From contig CM070599.1 of assembly GCA_036346395.1 (NCBI GenBank), positions 13,879,232 through 13,943,231 of the forward strand: DNA of 64,000 nucleotides, read 5' to 3'. Below, in pieces: positions 52,491 to 63,108 of the stretch (the first letter of the stretch is position 1; the number at the start of each line of letters is the position of its first letter). Under the pieces are notes generated by a model. The model had not been told where the DNA came from, made no database searches, and worked only from the letters and a program-made list of their open reading frames with translations. This stretch comes from Hsuehochloa calcarea (Eukaryota; Streptophyta; Magnoliopsida; Poales; Poaceae). A program made the translations under genes and the position numbers.

Positions 52491-54610
52491 TGTAACACCC
52501 TGGCTATTCGGAAACCAAGATGTCACGCAAATCTAATAAATACTAAAAATATACAACAATACCGGGTTAATCAGTCTTAATTAACAAAATTCCATAAGGA
52601 ACGACGATAAACGATTAACAGTTTCATGGGAAGGAATGGAAACATTCATAATAAAACGTACGGTGTGCGATACCAAAATTGGATTATTACAATTTAGAAA
52701 TTTATCAAATAGTTGACATGACTGAAAGATAATAATATTGTTTCTGGTTTGATAAAGGTGATGTGCAGTGTGCTGGACTAACCCTCAAAAGGTCCTGCCT
52801 TCTTCCTCATTTACCTAAATAAGACATACAAAGTAAGGATGAGCCAAAGACTCAGCAAGTACTTTAACGGATAACAGAAACCTTAAGCGAACAAAGCAAT
52901 CACAATCTGCTGGTGAAAAACATCTCTGAACATATATGTGTATGAATGGATGGAATAATGCAAAGAAGGAATGGACTGCTCACAACTTATACTGGTATAG
53001 TGAGTGACACACCCGTCGGTGTTCACTTAAGCCTGTACTTAACAAAGTACGGGGATCTCAAATACCGTATGAAGAACATTTCATACGGGTGTCCAACATT
53101 GCCCACATTGGAGTGGTGGGTCTTACGTGCCCATCCTGGAATTGATGGGACTTACAAATTTCCACTTCCGTGGTCCAAATGAATCGATGCATGAACATAA
53201 TGCATTTTTATGAAATGAACGACTATCACACGTCAATAGGGAATAACACAGGACATACAAAACATATGAAAACAAGTCTAGTGGTACAGCCACAAGCAAT
53301 ATCGTCATTTAATAATATCAGACAAGGTACTTGCCTTCCGCGCTGTGATGTGATTGGATGCAATGAAGGTGTTTCTCCACTCACTGCCCCAACGCCTACA
53401 CAAATAATTATTCGAAATAAGAATAACAAGACATGACGTGACTACAAGTGTCTTACCATAACCCACTAACCAACCCACATAAACAACGGCTCCAAAAGAC
53501 GATCTAACTATTCTGCCAGATTTCAGCCTTTCTGATCGACGGTACGAGAAAAATCTTAATTAAATATCTGTAATTCATAATGACTTTAAACTAGTGCTCA
53601 ATTAATCTTAGCGTAACAGGCTACAAAACTCTAGTTGATGGGGTTCTTTGATTCGGCCAAAACAGGGGGCTAAACAACAGTTGAAAGCAACTGACAGACA
53701 TCTGCCCAGATTACAGAACAGTGATAAAGAAAATGACATAACTTTCATTATACTGATCCAATAGAGGTTATATTTATCAACTTGGAAATATTATTTAAAG
53801 GGCTACAATAACCTAGTTGGGTGGAAGTTCTGAATCTGACTCTAACTAGATCAAAACCGAGGAAAAACCGACAGTCCCTAGATCCAAGACAGACAGAACA
53901 GCACGTGGTTAAAAATTTGAATCTCCTTAACCGTAATACAGAATCTCATGATCTTGGTGCCAAAAGAAATCTAACGACATGAGGAACAAAACTCTAGGAG
54001 ATGAAAACCCGAGATTCGGCCTCTAATGGGACGAAACTGGCCGTGCAATGTGACGGATGTATTCTGGAATTTCCAGAACAGAACCCGATTTAAATCTAAT
54101 CAACAATTATGCAATCAAATCGAACCAAACTATGACTTGGATCATTCGTTACCCTTGAAGACCCGCAGGTAGATGTTGATCCACCTCCCGAAGATCTTTC
54201 CCCTTTCTCCTCCCTTCCTTCTCCAATGGCCGGCCACCACGAAGACGACGGATGACCGGAGATGCCGGCGGAGGGAGGTGACCTCGGGGATCACCGGGGG
54301 CAGCAACCAGGGGAGGAGATGCCGGGGAGGGAAGGAGGCGCCGGTTTTGGGAGAGGGGAGGATGGAGGTGGCGGCCACAAGGGGAGAAGAGGAGGGAGTG
54401 GGGGAGGCGGCTAGGGTTGGGGCGCCTCCCCCCCCTTGGCCGGCCCCCCTTGGGCCGCCCTCCCCCTCTTGGGCCGCCTGGGCCGCGGTCCGCATCTCAG
54501 GTTGTCGTATTTTTGCGAAAACCCCCTCTCCCACAAAAAAAATCTAATTCTTTAAAATCTTTTTCGTCCCCAACTTTTAAAATCTCCCGATTCGAATCCG
54601 GGGTATTACA
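52491..54610 (-). repeat. 3' LTR of a minus-strand chromovirus (G2)
   Basis: About 2.1 kb with ends TGTAACACCC and GGGGTATTACA on the plus strand. On the minus strand it starts TGTAATACCCCGG directly after a polypurine tract (AAGGGGG, 54623-54617). The hairpin GAGCCAAAGACTC lies at 52841-52853. The GC-rich promoter-like part (54240-54500) holds GGCCGGCC and CCCTAGCC motifs, as in LTRs A and B. Open frames in this part are compositional, not genes. Confidence 0.75.
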
Positions 54611-54694
54611 TTCTACCCCCTTAACAGGATTCGACCTCGAATCTACGTATCGATCTATTAGAAAGAAGAACGACTGGAATTTAACAATCTTAAA

Positions 54695-55602
54695 CATTTA
54701 CCTGAAATAAACAAGTCGGGATATTGATCTCGCATACGAGACTCTAGCTCCTAAGTGGCCTCTCCCGCAGTTTGATGAGACCACAGAATTTTGACATACT
54801 TCAGGGTTTTGTTCCTCAGAACCCGTTCTTATTCCCCTAATATTTTCACTGGTCGGGACTCGATGGTAAGATCTTGTGCAATGATCAAAGGCTCCGAGGG
54901 AATAACATGATCTGAATCTCTCAGAAATTTCCGCAACATCGACACGTGAAACACATTGTGAACTCCACTCATGGAATCAGGAAGGTCCAAACGGTAAGCT
55001 AGTTTTCCAATTCGTGCCACGATTGGGAATGGCCCAACATACCTTGGGCTAACCTTCCCTTTAGTGCCGAACCGTACCACGCCTTTGGATGAAGATACTC
55101 TCAACAGAACTTCGTTCCCCACCTTGAATTCCAAATCTCGCCTTCTGACATCTGCGTAGCTCTTCTGTCGGCTCTGTGCAGCTAACAAATTCTGCCTAAA
55201 TTCTGCCACTCTAGCCATCGCTTGTTTGAACCCACGGGACCCAAGACTGCCCGCTCTCCAACCTCATCCCAACACAATGGGGACCTGCACTTATGCCCAT
55301 AAAGAACCTCGAATGGTGCAGCTCGAATACTGGCGTGATAACTGTTGTTATAAGCAAACTCTGTCAATGCTAAATGGTCTTCCCAATTTCCCTTCCACGA
55401 TAAAACACAACACCTGAGCATATCCTCTAATGTCTGAATGGTGCGTTCGGACTGACCATCTGTCTGGGGGTGGAACGCGGTGCTAAGACGAAGTAGTGTA
55501 CCTAGCGCACTCTGCAAACTCTCCCAGAATTTGGAAACAAACTTGGCATCTCGATCAGAAACAATGGTCTTTGGCACCCCGTGCAACCGCACAATTTCTC
55601 GT
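54695..55602 (-). pseudogene. pol: Integrase core, GPY module and chromodomain of G2, truncated
   Basis: On the minus strand, 55592-55182 holds MRLHGVPKTIVSDRDAKFVS (Asp), STAFHPQTDGQSERTIQTLE (Glu) and WEDHLALTEFAYNNSYHASI. After a frame change near 55200 comes the C-terminal module: QSRQKSYADVRRRDLEFKVG, SPRYVGPFPIVARIGKLAYR and VFHVSMLRKFL. Past a stop at 54829, chromodomain-like residues continue (YVKILWSHQ, EATWELESRMR). This is the Tekay/Del-like chromovirus layout. The upstream part of pol is missing because another LTR starts at ~55603. Confidence 0.82.
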
Positions 55603-57262
55603 ACTGGAGATACGAGCTGGTCTTAGATTGGTCGAACGTAATCACAGAATGGTAAGAACCTGGTCGTAAGGAGTTACGAACTGGTCGTGACCAAATATAA
55701 CCTGGTCGTATAGAGATACGAACTGGTCGTAAGTGATGAGGACCTGGTCATAGATCATATTACATCAAGGTTCGTCTGATATATTCTATGTGTATTTGCG
55801 AATCGTTATGTGTTGCTAGGTACCGCTAACAACTGGGGTCGAAAAAGAGTTTCTGAGTTATAACCGATTACACATGAACCTGTAGGGTCGTACACGTAAA
55901 GGGCTAGGACTTGATTTGGATGGTGTTCCAAATTCATATAGACCACGAGTTCCTAATGGGCCTCAAGTTCGAGACCCATCACGGATGCCTATATATAGAG
56001 GGGCGGTGGCATATGGTTGTGATGATTTTTCGGATGATCTTTGGAAGAACTCCCAAAACACTAATAGCCACGCCTTCTCAACCACACCCCGGTGCTAGCA
56101 CTCCAGCGCGTGGTGATCCTACCCCGTACGTGCGGATACCTCGGAGGTGTTGTTGCGAAGCATCAGCACTAGGACGATCCGCAACTCGTGACGATCACCG
56201 GAGTCGGAGGAGAAGTCGCACAGCGAGTACGACCACTCGGAGTAGTAGACGCGCGGCGAGTACGACCACTCGAAGGAGGATATACGTCATGAGTACGACT
56301 ACGACTGCATCAACTCGCTACAACGATCTACTTCCGCTACGAGTCGGCACGTCTAGCGGTAATCTCGTGATATACTACTAGTGGAGGTTCCTTGGTTGCG
56401 TGAAATATTTTTGTTTGTGCTATCGTAGCCTTGCCCGTAACCCTTCAGTGGTATCAGAGCCATGTCGTCTAGTTTTAGATTCAGATTGGACACATATTGT
56501 GATATGTGGAAGTTATATATGTGATCTATCTCTATTTCTGTTGGTCGATTTGATCATCCATGTGCATTGGTGGTAAGATGGGTTTTTTATTCGTTATTCC
56601 GTGATCGTGCTTGCATGGTCGTATCACGACTTGCCTCTACCGGTCGGTTTCCGCCATCAGGGCAGACAGTGATCGTAAATCCATTGGGGCACGCGAAGAT
56701 CGATGTGGTTGATCGAATAGGAGTTGCGATCGATAAGTACCGGATGTTTTATTGCGCATGATACTCCTACCGGTCGGAATTCCGCCATCGGAGTATGCCA
56801 CAGTGTGTGGTTGTATCAAGGCAATGATCAGATCGGTTCATAATAGGGTTAATATGATTAATCCGATGATTTCCAAGGCTCGGTTATGTGAATAAGATTC
56901 ATGTTCCGGAAATCGGACCGCGCTTTTTGGGTAGTGTGTGTTATTGTTGCCCGATAGAATACGATTCTTTGCATAACTTGTTGGAGGGATTGATGTGAAT
57001 AGTATGATCCATGATGTATGAGATGCATGCATGTGTGTAATGTTCATGACCTGCGTGTCATGTTTATTGCAGCCCAAGGGTGTCTATATTTGTATAACGG
57101 CATGTGTGTTGATTTGTGGTGCTTATTCACTCCTTGTAATTTTATCTCTAGTGATGTTAGAAGTAATGGTTCAGTGGGAGTAGTTGGAGGATTTGGCAAC
57201 TTGGAGACATGGCGAATAGGATGCTTGGAGATGGAGATCACCATGAGGAAGGGTCGTACTAT
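55603..57262 (+). mobile_element. 5' LTR and short non-coding internal part of a LARD-like element
   Basis: A primer-binding site TGGTATCAGAGC at 56449-56460 fixes an LTR end at 56447 (CCCTTCA). The LTR plausibly starts TGGAGATACGAG at 55603, after the break in G2. Its first 140 bp hold several TGGTCGTA / ACGA pairs (GGTCGTAAGGAGTTACGA and similar). The ~800 bp after the primer-binding site have no gag or pol similarity that I can see; they contain CCTACCGGTCGG-like repeats near 56638 and 56766. It ends at the CACTA terminus at 57263. No 3' LTR is present. Confidence 0.5.
56449..56460 (+). other. Primer-binding site of the LARD-like element
   Basis: TGGTATCAGAGC, one base after the LTR end. 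Complementary to initiator tRNA-Met. Confidence 0.8.
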
Positions 57263-57518
57263 CACTACTACGGAACACGTCATCACAGACGGTTCGAATC
57301 GTCATCACGCATTTGTTTCCAACCGCCTATATTTGTTCGCTCAGGATATAATATCACGAGCGGTTTTTTGTTGAAACCGCTCAGCGAAGGCTAGTATCAC
57401 GACGGTTTCAATTAAAAACCGCTCGTGATAGTAGATATCACGAGCGGTTATGTTTAAGAACCGTCTGTGATACTAGAAATATCACGCACGGTTTCAACAA
57501 AAACCGTCTGTGGTAGTG
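57263..57518. repeat. CACTA terminus and subterminal hairpin array (43-bp period)
   Basis: After the CACTA terminus the motif ATCACAGACGGTT and variants occur in both orientations. From 57350 four units start at 57350, 57393, 57436 and 57479, exactly 43 bp apart. Each has TATCACGAGCGGTT-like and AACCG(T/C)...GTGATA-like arms separated by an A/T-rich loop. In CACTA elements such subterminal repeats bind the TNPA-type protein. Confidence 0.85.
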
Positions 57519-58356
57519 AGTCATCCAAACTACATTTTGCTGCTTTTTGGCTAGCCTCGGAATTGCTAGCCATGCCCTCCAAAACAAGCATGTACAAAAA
57601 CAGATACATCACAGATAATCAATTGTTGACAATCATTACTCAAAATAAATTACAAAAGATCGAATTTGTTGAAGTATTGTCGCTCTAGTTACAATTGGAT
57701 TACAATTGAGTCAATTCTTTGCGTGAAACTCTGGGTCGGCGATGGCGTGAAAATCTCCTTTTAACTATTTACGACATGATAAAGGCGCATAGCTTCCCTC
57801 GAACGTCTGCGATATCGTGCGCAACGACTCCATCTAAATCTATTATCAAGCCACGTCGCTAGGTCAAGAAAAATGGTAAGCGATATATTTAAATTTACAA
57901 TTAGAAAATAATTATTTCGAGATTGACAAACCTCGGATTCTTCATCTTAGCACTCATGATTTTCTCCATATGATGGCAAACGAGAATGCACATAGCTCAT
58001 CATTTTTTGTCAAGCACCGCAAAAATAGAATTACATATATACGTATAGTCATTGAAGACATATTATTATGAAGTATGATATAGGATTATTGTGTTGTAGC
58101 GCTGCATCAAAATTTCGTCCTGTGTGTTAGTTGGTATTTGGATCCATTGTATTTTCCTTGTTGGCTAACATAGGAGATGAACGAACTACATGATTGAAGA
58201 AAGTTATCCTCGGCATTTCAAACGAAGGAAGACTACAATAGAGATATGTATGGAGGAAATGAGCATACTTGTCGAGTATTCCTTGCGAATCGTCAAGTCG
58301 TGATTGTTTCGACTAGCGAATCAAGATATATCACATAGTTCCTCCCGGTATAATTA
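57519..58356 (-). other. Non-coding or unrecognised 3' part of the Transposase_24-like gene
   Basis: AT-rich with no clear domain. Relatives often carry a Ulp1-like protease exon at this position, but I cannot see its catalytic motifs here. Confidence 0.35.
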
Positions 58357-60360
58357 CTAAAAGAATCCAAGGTACCTACCATGTATGTCGCTATAGTCAT
58401 TAAACCTAAGTACAAATAAAATTTGTATAGCAAATAGTGAAGCACTTACCCTTGATTGTAGGGCACCAGTATGTAGTTCTTGCGGGGTCTGAAGAAGCAA
58501 TGCCACCGTTATGTAGTTCTCGACGAAGGTCGGGTCTGCTTTGATGGTTTGCATAGATACCACGTGTGGGTCGAGGAAACCCACCGGTTCTCGCCCTTCC
58601 CGGGTATTTTTCATCATGTATCTATACATAAGCAATGAGTTGCGATATTTATCGGTATTACGTGAATGTAGAACTTGATTGTACACACTTACAAAGGTCC
58701 AACATCATAGAAGCGAGCGCCGAGGGCTTCGAGGTTGAATAGGTTGAATAAGTCGTTGAAGCCCACGACGAAGTTGCCCGTCCCGTTGAAGAAATGCTCA
58801 TCCTTGTATGCGACGGTGATTCCAGTATCGCACCCCTTCTTTCCGGTCTTCCGCAGGTACCAAGCATACAAAGACTGACAAGCAAATCCAGCGCGGGCTA
58901 ATTGTGCGTTAGGGCACAACGGTTTTCCGATGGAGTACTTCCCGGACTTCTGGGACTTGGGAGGCGACTTAATGTTCGTCGATTTCGATTTGGCCTTAAC
59001 GATTGGCAGCGTCTTCCTACGAGACGACTCGGGAATCGATACAGTAGCACGCTTTTCTTGTTCCTTCGGCGTCTTCTCCACGAGAACCAATGAGGTGGCC
59101 TTCTGAGGGGAAATATGAGGTGGAGTCATGGAGGGTCCCGTTGGAGATGAATGATCCTGTCGAGATTGCTACACTGCTGGGTCCAGGACGATGTCCGTCT
59201 TGGGCCATCGATAAAATCGTACAAGATCCCTAGTGTTGTTATCTCTTCGTTCGGCAAATCTCTAGTGGGACGGCCATGAAATGTTCATGTACCATGTCCA
59301 CCTCCACCCTGGCGTAACCATGCGCCACCGACACCGTGGTCAGACCGCCTCTTCCCGGTATGGATGCACCATCCCCGCCCAAATTTCAATAGGAATGGAC
59401 CCAACTAACCTCGCTTGAGCTTGCAGCCGCCGGCTCCTACAAAACGATACACAATTAGCTAAGGCGCCCTATAGGTCTATCTTTGGTGCACTTCATAGAT
59501 GCACATTACCTTAATGCCATCTATCGGTAATTGGTCGCCGCCACGCTCAAAATTATGCGTGGACGCCGACACTACTCCGATGTCAAGGAGGACCGGTTTC
59601 CGCAATAACGAGGCGCTTATGATCGGGTCATGAGTACTTGATTCAGCTTGATCCTCGCAAACTTGCTATCTCGTCCTGAAATTGTTGTTTTAGCGGTTCC
59701 AACCCATCGTCCGTATTTCGCCTTAGATCTCTTCCTACTTCTATACATGTAGTAGTCGTCATGCGAATCCATGTAGCCAAGGTACGTTAACCCCTTGCAT
59801 CGCGTCGCGACCCGGTGCTCCTTGTTTCCTAGGGCCGTAGATAGTATATCCTTCTCCCTGTGTGCTTGGAAGGAGCCTTCGGAACTTTGGGCAATCAATT
59901 CACGCTGCAAGAGGTCATCATGTTATTATAGACACTATGAAGTTATGGACTTATAAACAACTAGGTAGTTCGACATATTTACCACACGTTGGGTCACTTC
60001 CTGGTCCGCCGGGTTTGTGAAAGAGACGCTGCCATCATACGAGACTTTTGCCTCGCTTAACCACTTTAGGAACGCGGTCCGTGATATCAAGAATAGATTC
60101 TCCTCCTCCGCCTCCCATTGCGGGGTTTTAGCCGCGTACCCAGCGATGTCGAGTCTGTGGTGGTGAGTGTTTCGTGCCTAGATTGCTTTGTGCGCCGCAC
60201 TTTGCTTCTTAAATTCGTCCGTCGTCTTCATAGCCACAAAGGCGTCCCATTTTTCCCGCGTAAAGAATAGAAACTTCGTGAAGGGCGTCTCACTCTTGTT
60301 CACGTACTGCGTGAAAAGAATGCTCTTGAAGGTCCTCTGCCCGCAGGCAATTTCGATATT
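58357..60360 (-). CDS. CACTA second gene, Transposase_24 (Ptta/En/Spm)-like, multi-exon
   Basis: On the minus strand the order is: TQYVNKSETPFTKFLFFTRE with WDAFVAMKTTDEFKKQS (60310-60188); HHHRLDIAGYAAKTPQWEAE (~60160-60100) and a following SVSFTNPADQEVTQRV; then EGSFQAHREKDILSTALGNK (59890-59830) with YRSRKRSKAKYGR. A Lys/Ser-rich linker (59129-58930) and IGKPLCPNAQLARAGFACQS plus FNDLFNLFNLEALGARFYDV (58920-58695) come next. A GT donor is read at ~58693, and a following exon has REPVGFLDPHVVSM. The role in related elements is DNA binding with Tnp2; here it is inferred from family. A promoter for it may be the TATA-like TTTTATAAG at ~61404-61412. At least one frame change is present. Confidence 0.68.
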
Positions 60361-60384
60361 CCTCTGCCATCTCGCTTACGTATC

Positions 60385-60468
60385 TGCGGCGTCGGTGACG
60401 GCGGCGAAGACGGCGCCTCTGCCATGTGCGGCGTCGGTGAAGGCGGCGAAGACGGCGCCTCTGCCATC
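60385..60468 (-). repeat. Two in-frame 42-bp repeats
   Basis: TGCGGCGTCGGTGACGGCGG, continuing 'cgaagacggcgcctctgcca', starts at 60385 and again at 60427 with one or two changes. The 42-bp period keeps a reading frame (14 codons). Probably a local slippage product at or near the start of the Transposase_24-like coding region. Confidence 0.85.
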
Positions 60469-60825
60469 TCGCTTACTTGCTATCTATATTAGTTACATAC
60501 GCTCAACATGTGCAATATTAGCAAATATTCATAATTAATTCCAGCATAAATATGAAACAATAAAGCATAAATAAAGCAATAAAGCAAAGTTTGTGCTCTC
60601 AAAAGGAGAGTTGCAAAAGAACAAGTCTTTGCCATCTCAATCCTATTGTCTATACTCTTCATGAAATGAATATGATAATATAAATTCAAACTATGAGCTC
60701 TAAATAATACTTTGCTTAATCACAAATGATCCGAATCATATCAAAATGTAATCGTAATAACTAGCTTTCAACCGAAAGTAACCAATTAACAATATATCAA
60801 ATTGACAGTAGCAAGTAATACAATA

Positions 60826-61125
60826 GAGCTCAAGAATGAACTAACTATCACATTCAATCTCAGTATAATACAGAGTTCATCACAGAGCATGTCAAGAGGC
60901 AATTGAATCAACAGAGCTCATCACAGAGCTCAAGAATGAACTAACTATCACATTCAATCTCAGTATAAGACAGAGTTCATCACAGAGCATGTCAAGAGGC
61001 AATTGAATCAACAGAGCTCATCACAGAGCTCAAGAATGAACAGAGCTCATGACAGAGCTCATCACAGAGTTCATCACAGAGCATGTCAAGAGGTAATTGA
61101 ATCAACAGAGCTCATCACAGAGCAT
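60826..61125. repeat. 100-bp tandem repeat, about 2.9 copies
   Basis: GAGCTCAAGAATGAA starts at 60826, 60926 and 61026, exactly 100 bp apart. Copies 1 and 2 are almost identical. Copy 3 has lost the 'ctaactatcacattcaatc' part and instead carries extra short units of CAGAGCTCATCA. Such repeats can be intron or leader expansions in CACTA elements. Confidence 0.92.
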
Positions 61126-61400
61126 GGCGAGGGAGTACCGGGGGAGGCGCTGGAGGTCGGGGGAGGCGCCGAGGTCGGGGCGGCGCCGAGGTCGGGGGAG
61201 GCGGCGCCTGTGTCGGGGAGGCGGCGCCTGTGTCGGGACGGCGGCGCCTGTGTTGGGGGAGGCGGCCGAGGTCGGGAGGCGGAGCCGAGGTCGTGGCGGC
61301 AGAATAGGCGGTGACGGGCGAAGCGCTAGAAGGGAGGCGAAAGATCGCGACAAAGAAAAGGGGCGAGGAGAGGTGAGTAAGAGCAAAACCCTAGCGGTCC
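61126..61400 (-). other. GC-rich repetitive leader region
   Basis: Short units such as GGCGGCGCCTGTGTCGGG recur around 61200-61260. Upstream on the minus strand stand a TATA-like box and CTAGGGTTTTG, typical of a plant transcript start. Open frames on both strands here are by-products of the repeats; I do not call a protein. Confidence 0.55.
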
Positions 61401-61409
61401 CGCGCTTAT

Positions 61410-61545
61410 AAAATAACATCACGCATTTTCTTTAATAGAACCGTCGGTGATGCAGTGCATATCACGAGACGGTTCTTTCAGAGAACTGCTCAGGATTCCT
61501 TATCACAGACGGCTCTATTCTAGAACCGTTTGTGATATCCCCACA
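61410..61545. repeat. Internal block of CACTA-type subterminal hairpins
   Basis: Three units resembling the terminal array, e.g. CATCACGCATTTTC...GAACCGTCGGTGATG (61414), TATCACGAGACGGTT (61459) and TATCACAGACGGCTC...AACCGTTTGTGATA (61500). They lie between the Tnp2 gene end and the second gene's likely promoter, not at a terminus. Confidence 0.82.
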
Positions 61546-61859
61546 ACACCATATATGAACTGCTGGACAAGCAGTATGATGACAAGTTCATAACACAACT
61601 CCAAAATAACTCTAAATAATTTGACTTCAAAAATTCATATCTAATTCAACTCAACATTACCATGAACATCCACATTGACATCAATATTAAAGATCACAAG
61701 TCCATAACACATTAACACATGACAATGGAATAAATTAATTAATTACAATGGAGTAAATTCTTAATTAAAATATAGCCCTTCATGATGATCGACGCGCATA
61801 TAGCTAGCTTCCTTACTGGGTTCTTCCTCAAGCCTGATGCCGTCTCTGAAAGGTGGCAA
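61546..61859. other. AT-rich spacer between hairpin block and Tnp2 3' end
   Basis: No coding signal; several 'cataacacat' and 'aattaatta' runs. Probably 3' flank of the Tnp2 gene. Confidence 0.4.
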
Positions 61860-62250
61860 CTAGTCAAATTGATTGTATTCTTCCTCGTCCACTACATTCT
61901 CAACTCCGACAATCCTCTTTTTTCCGTGAAGAACTACGTGGTGCTTCTTATTTGCTGGGTCGGTTACATACAAGACTTGAACAACTTGGTTAGCCAGTAC
62001 GAATGGTTCGTCTTTGTATCCGACACGTTCGAGGTCCACGGTAGTGACGCCGTACTTGTCGACCTTCACCTGTGGGAGATGGACCCAACGACACCGAAAT
62101 AGGGGGATCTTGAAAAGCACGTAGTCGAGCTCCCATATCTCCTCTATTTGCCTATAGTACGAGCTCCTCAGCCCATTGGTACTGAATGCATCTATGCGGA
62201 CACCGCTGTTCTGGACTGTGCTCTCCTATCCTGAGCTACCGTATAAAATG
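61860..62250 (-). pseudogene. DUF4216 region of the CACTA Tnp2 gene
   Basis: On the minus strand it reads GVRIDAFSTNGLRSSYYRQI, then LFKIPLFRCRWVH, VKVDKYGVTTVDLERVGYKD and EPFVLANQVVQVLYVTDPAN, then VVLHGKKRIVG. This is the domain at the C-terminal end of plant Tnp2-type transposases. A stop or frame change lies near 62100-62125. It follows the DUF4218 part in the usual order. The function of DUF4216 is unknown. Confidence 0.82.
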
Positions 62251-62358
62251 TGTACCCATTTATATCGTATCCTTGCCATGTGACAATTGTAAATTGTGAC
62301 CCTCTTGCCAACCATAGCAGCGTATCATCACTTGAAGACCTCCTAGTGATTCGCACCT

Positions 62359-63108
62359 TTAACCATTCGTTGAACCGACGGTTGTGCTCTCTCGTGATCC
62401 AAACCTCCGACCGGTCCGATTCTCGCTATACATCATGTCTTTGTGCTCGTCGATGTACGGAGACACTTGGGTCATGTGTTGCAAGACCGTGAAATGGGCT
62501 TGAGCGTACGTATCCAGATTGGGAGTGATTGATTTCCTTCCGATGGTCCCGATACCTTCTAGTCTCCCCTCATGACGAGATAGAGGCACACCAATCGGAT
62601 CCACCTGAGCCATGTAGTCGACGCAGAACTCAATGACCTCTTCCGTTGCATAACCTTCGATGATGCTGCCCTCCGGTCGAGATCGATTCCGTACGTAGGA
62701 CTTGACAATTCCCATCTACCTCTCGAACGGGTACATATGACGTAGAAACACAAGGCCACATATCTTTATCTCTTTCACAAGGTGAACAATGAGATGGACC
62801 ATGATATCGAAAAATGACGGAGAGAAATACATCTCAAGATGACACAGAGTCGTCACCACCTTGGCCTGCAGAGCATCTAGTCCTTGGGGATCGATGACCT
62901 TCTGAGCAATTGAGTTGAAGAAATAACACAGCCTCAAGATTGCCACTCGGGCCTTGTTCGGCAAGATACTCCTAATTGCAACAGGAAGCATTTGTGTCAT
63001 CAGCACACAACAATCATGCGACTTCATACCAATTAATTTCAAATCTTGCATAGAAACAAGTTTCTTAATGTTAGCGGAGTAACCAGACGGGACTTTCACA
63101 CCATGCAA
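62359..63108 (-). pseudogene. DUF4218 region of the CACTA Tnp2 gene
   Basis: 63108-62716 holds MLPVAIRSILPNKARVAILR, LCYFFNSIAQKVIDPQGLD and HLEMYFSPSFFDIMVHLIVH, ending RHMYPFER. After a frame break the next frame (62715-62359) continues with MGIVKSYVRNRSRPEGSIIE, GYATEEVIEFCVDYM and the 'GRKSITPNLDTYAQAHFTVL' part. This order matches DUF4218 in Tnp2 proteins. Frame breaks make it non-functional. Confidence 0.85.

Noticed and set aside
56449..56460. tRNA-Met gene fragments (TGGTATCAGAGC, also at 6049, 9592, 29419 and 33485)
   Set aside because: Only 12-13 bases match and each lies at an LTR end; these are primer-binding sites, not tRNA genes.
58357..59129. A host gene instead of a CACTA gene
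   Set aside because: The IGKPLCP...ACQSLYAWYL and NDLFNLFNLEAL motifs and the position next to Tnp2 fit the CACTA second gene.
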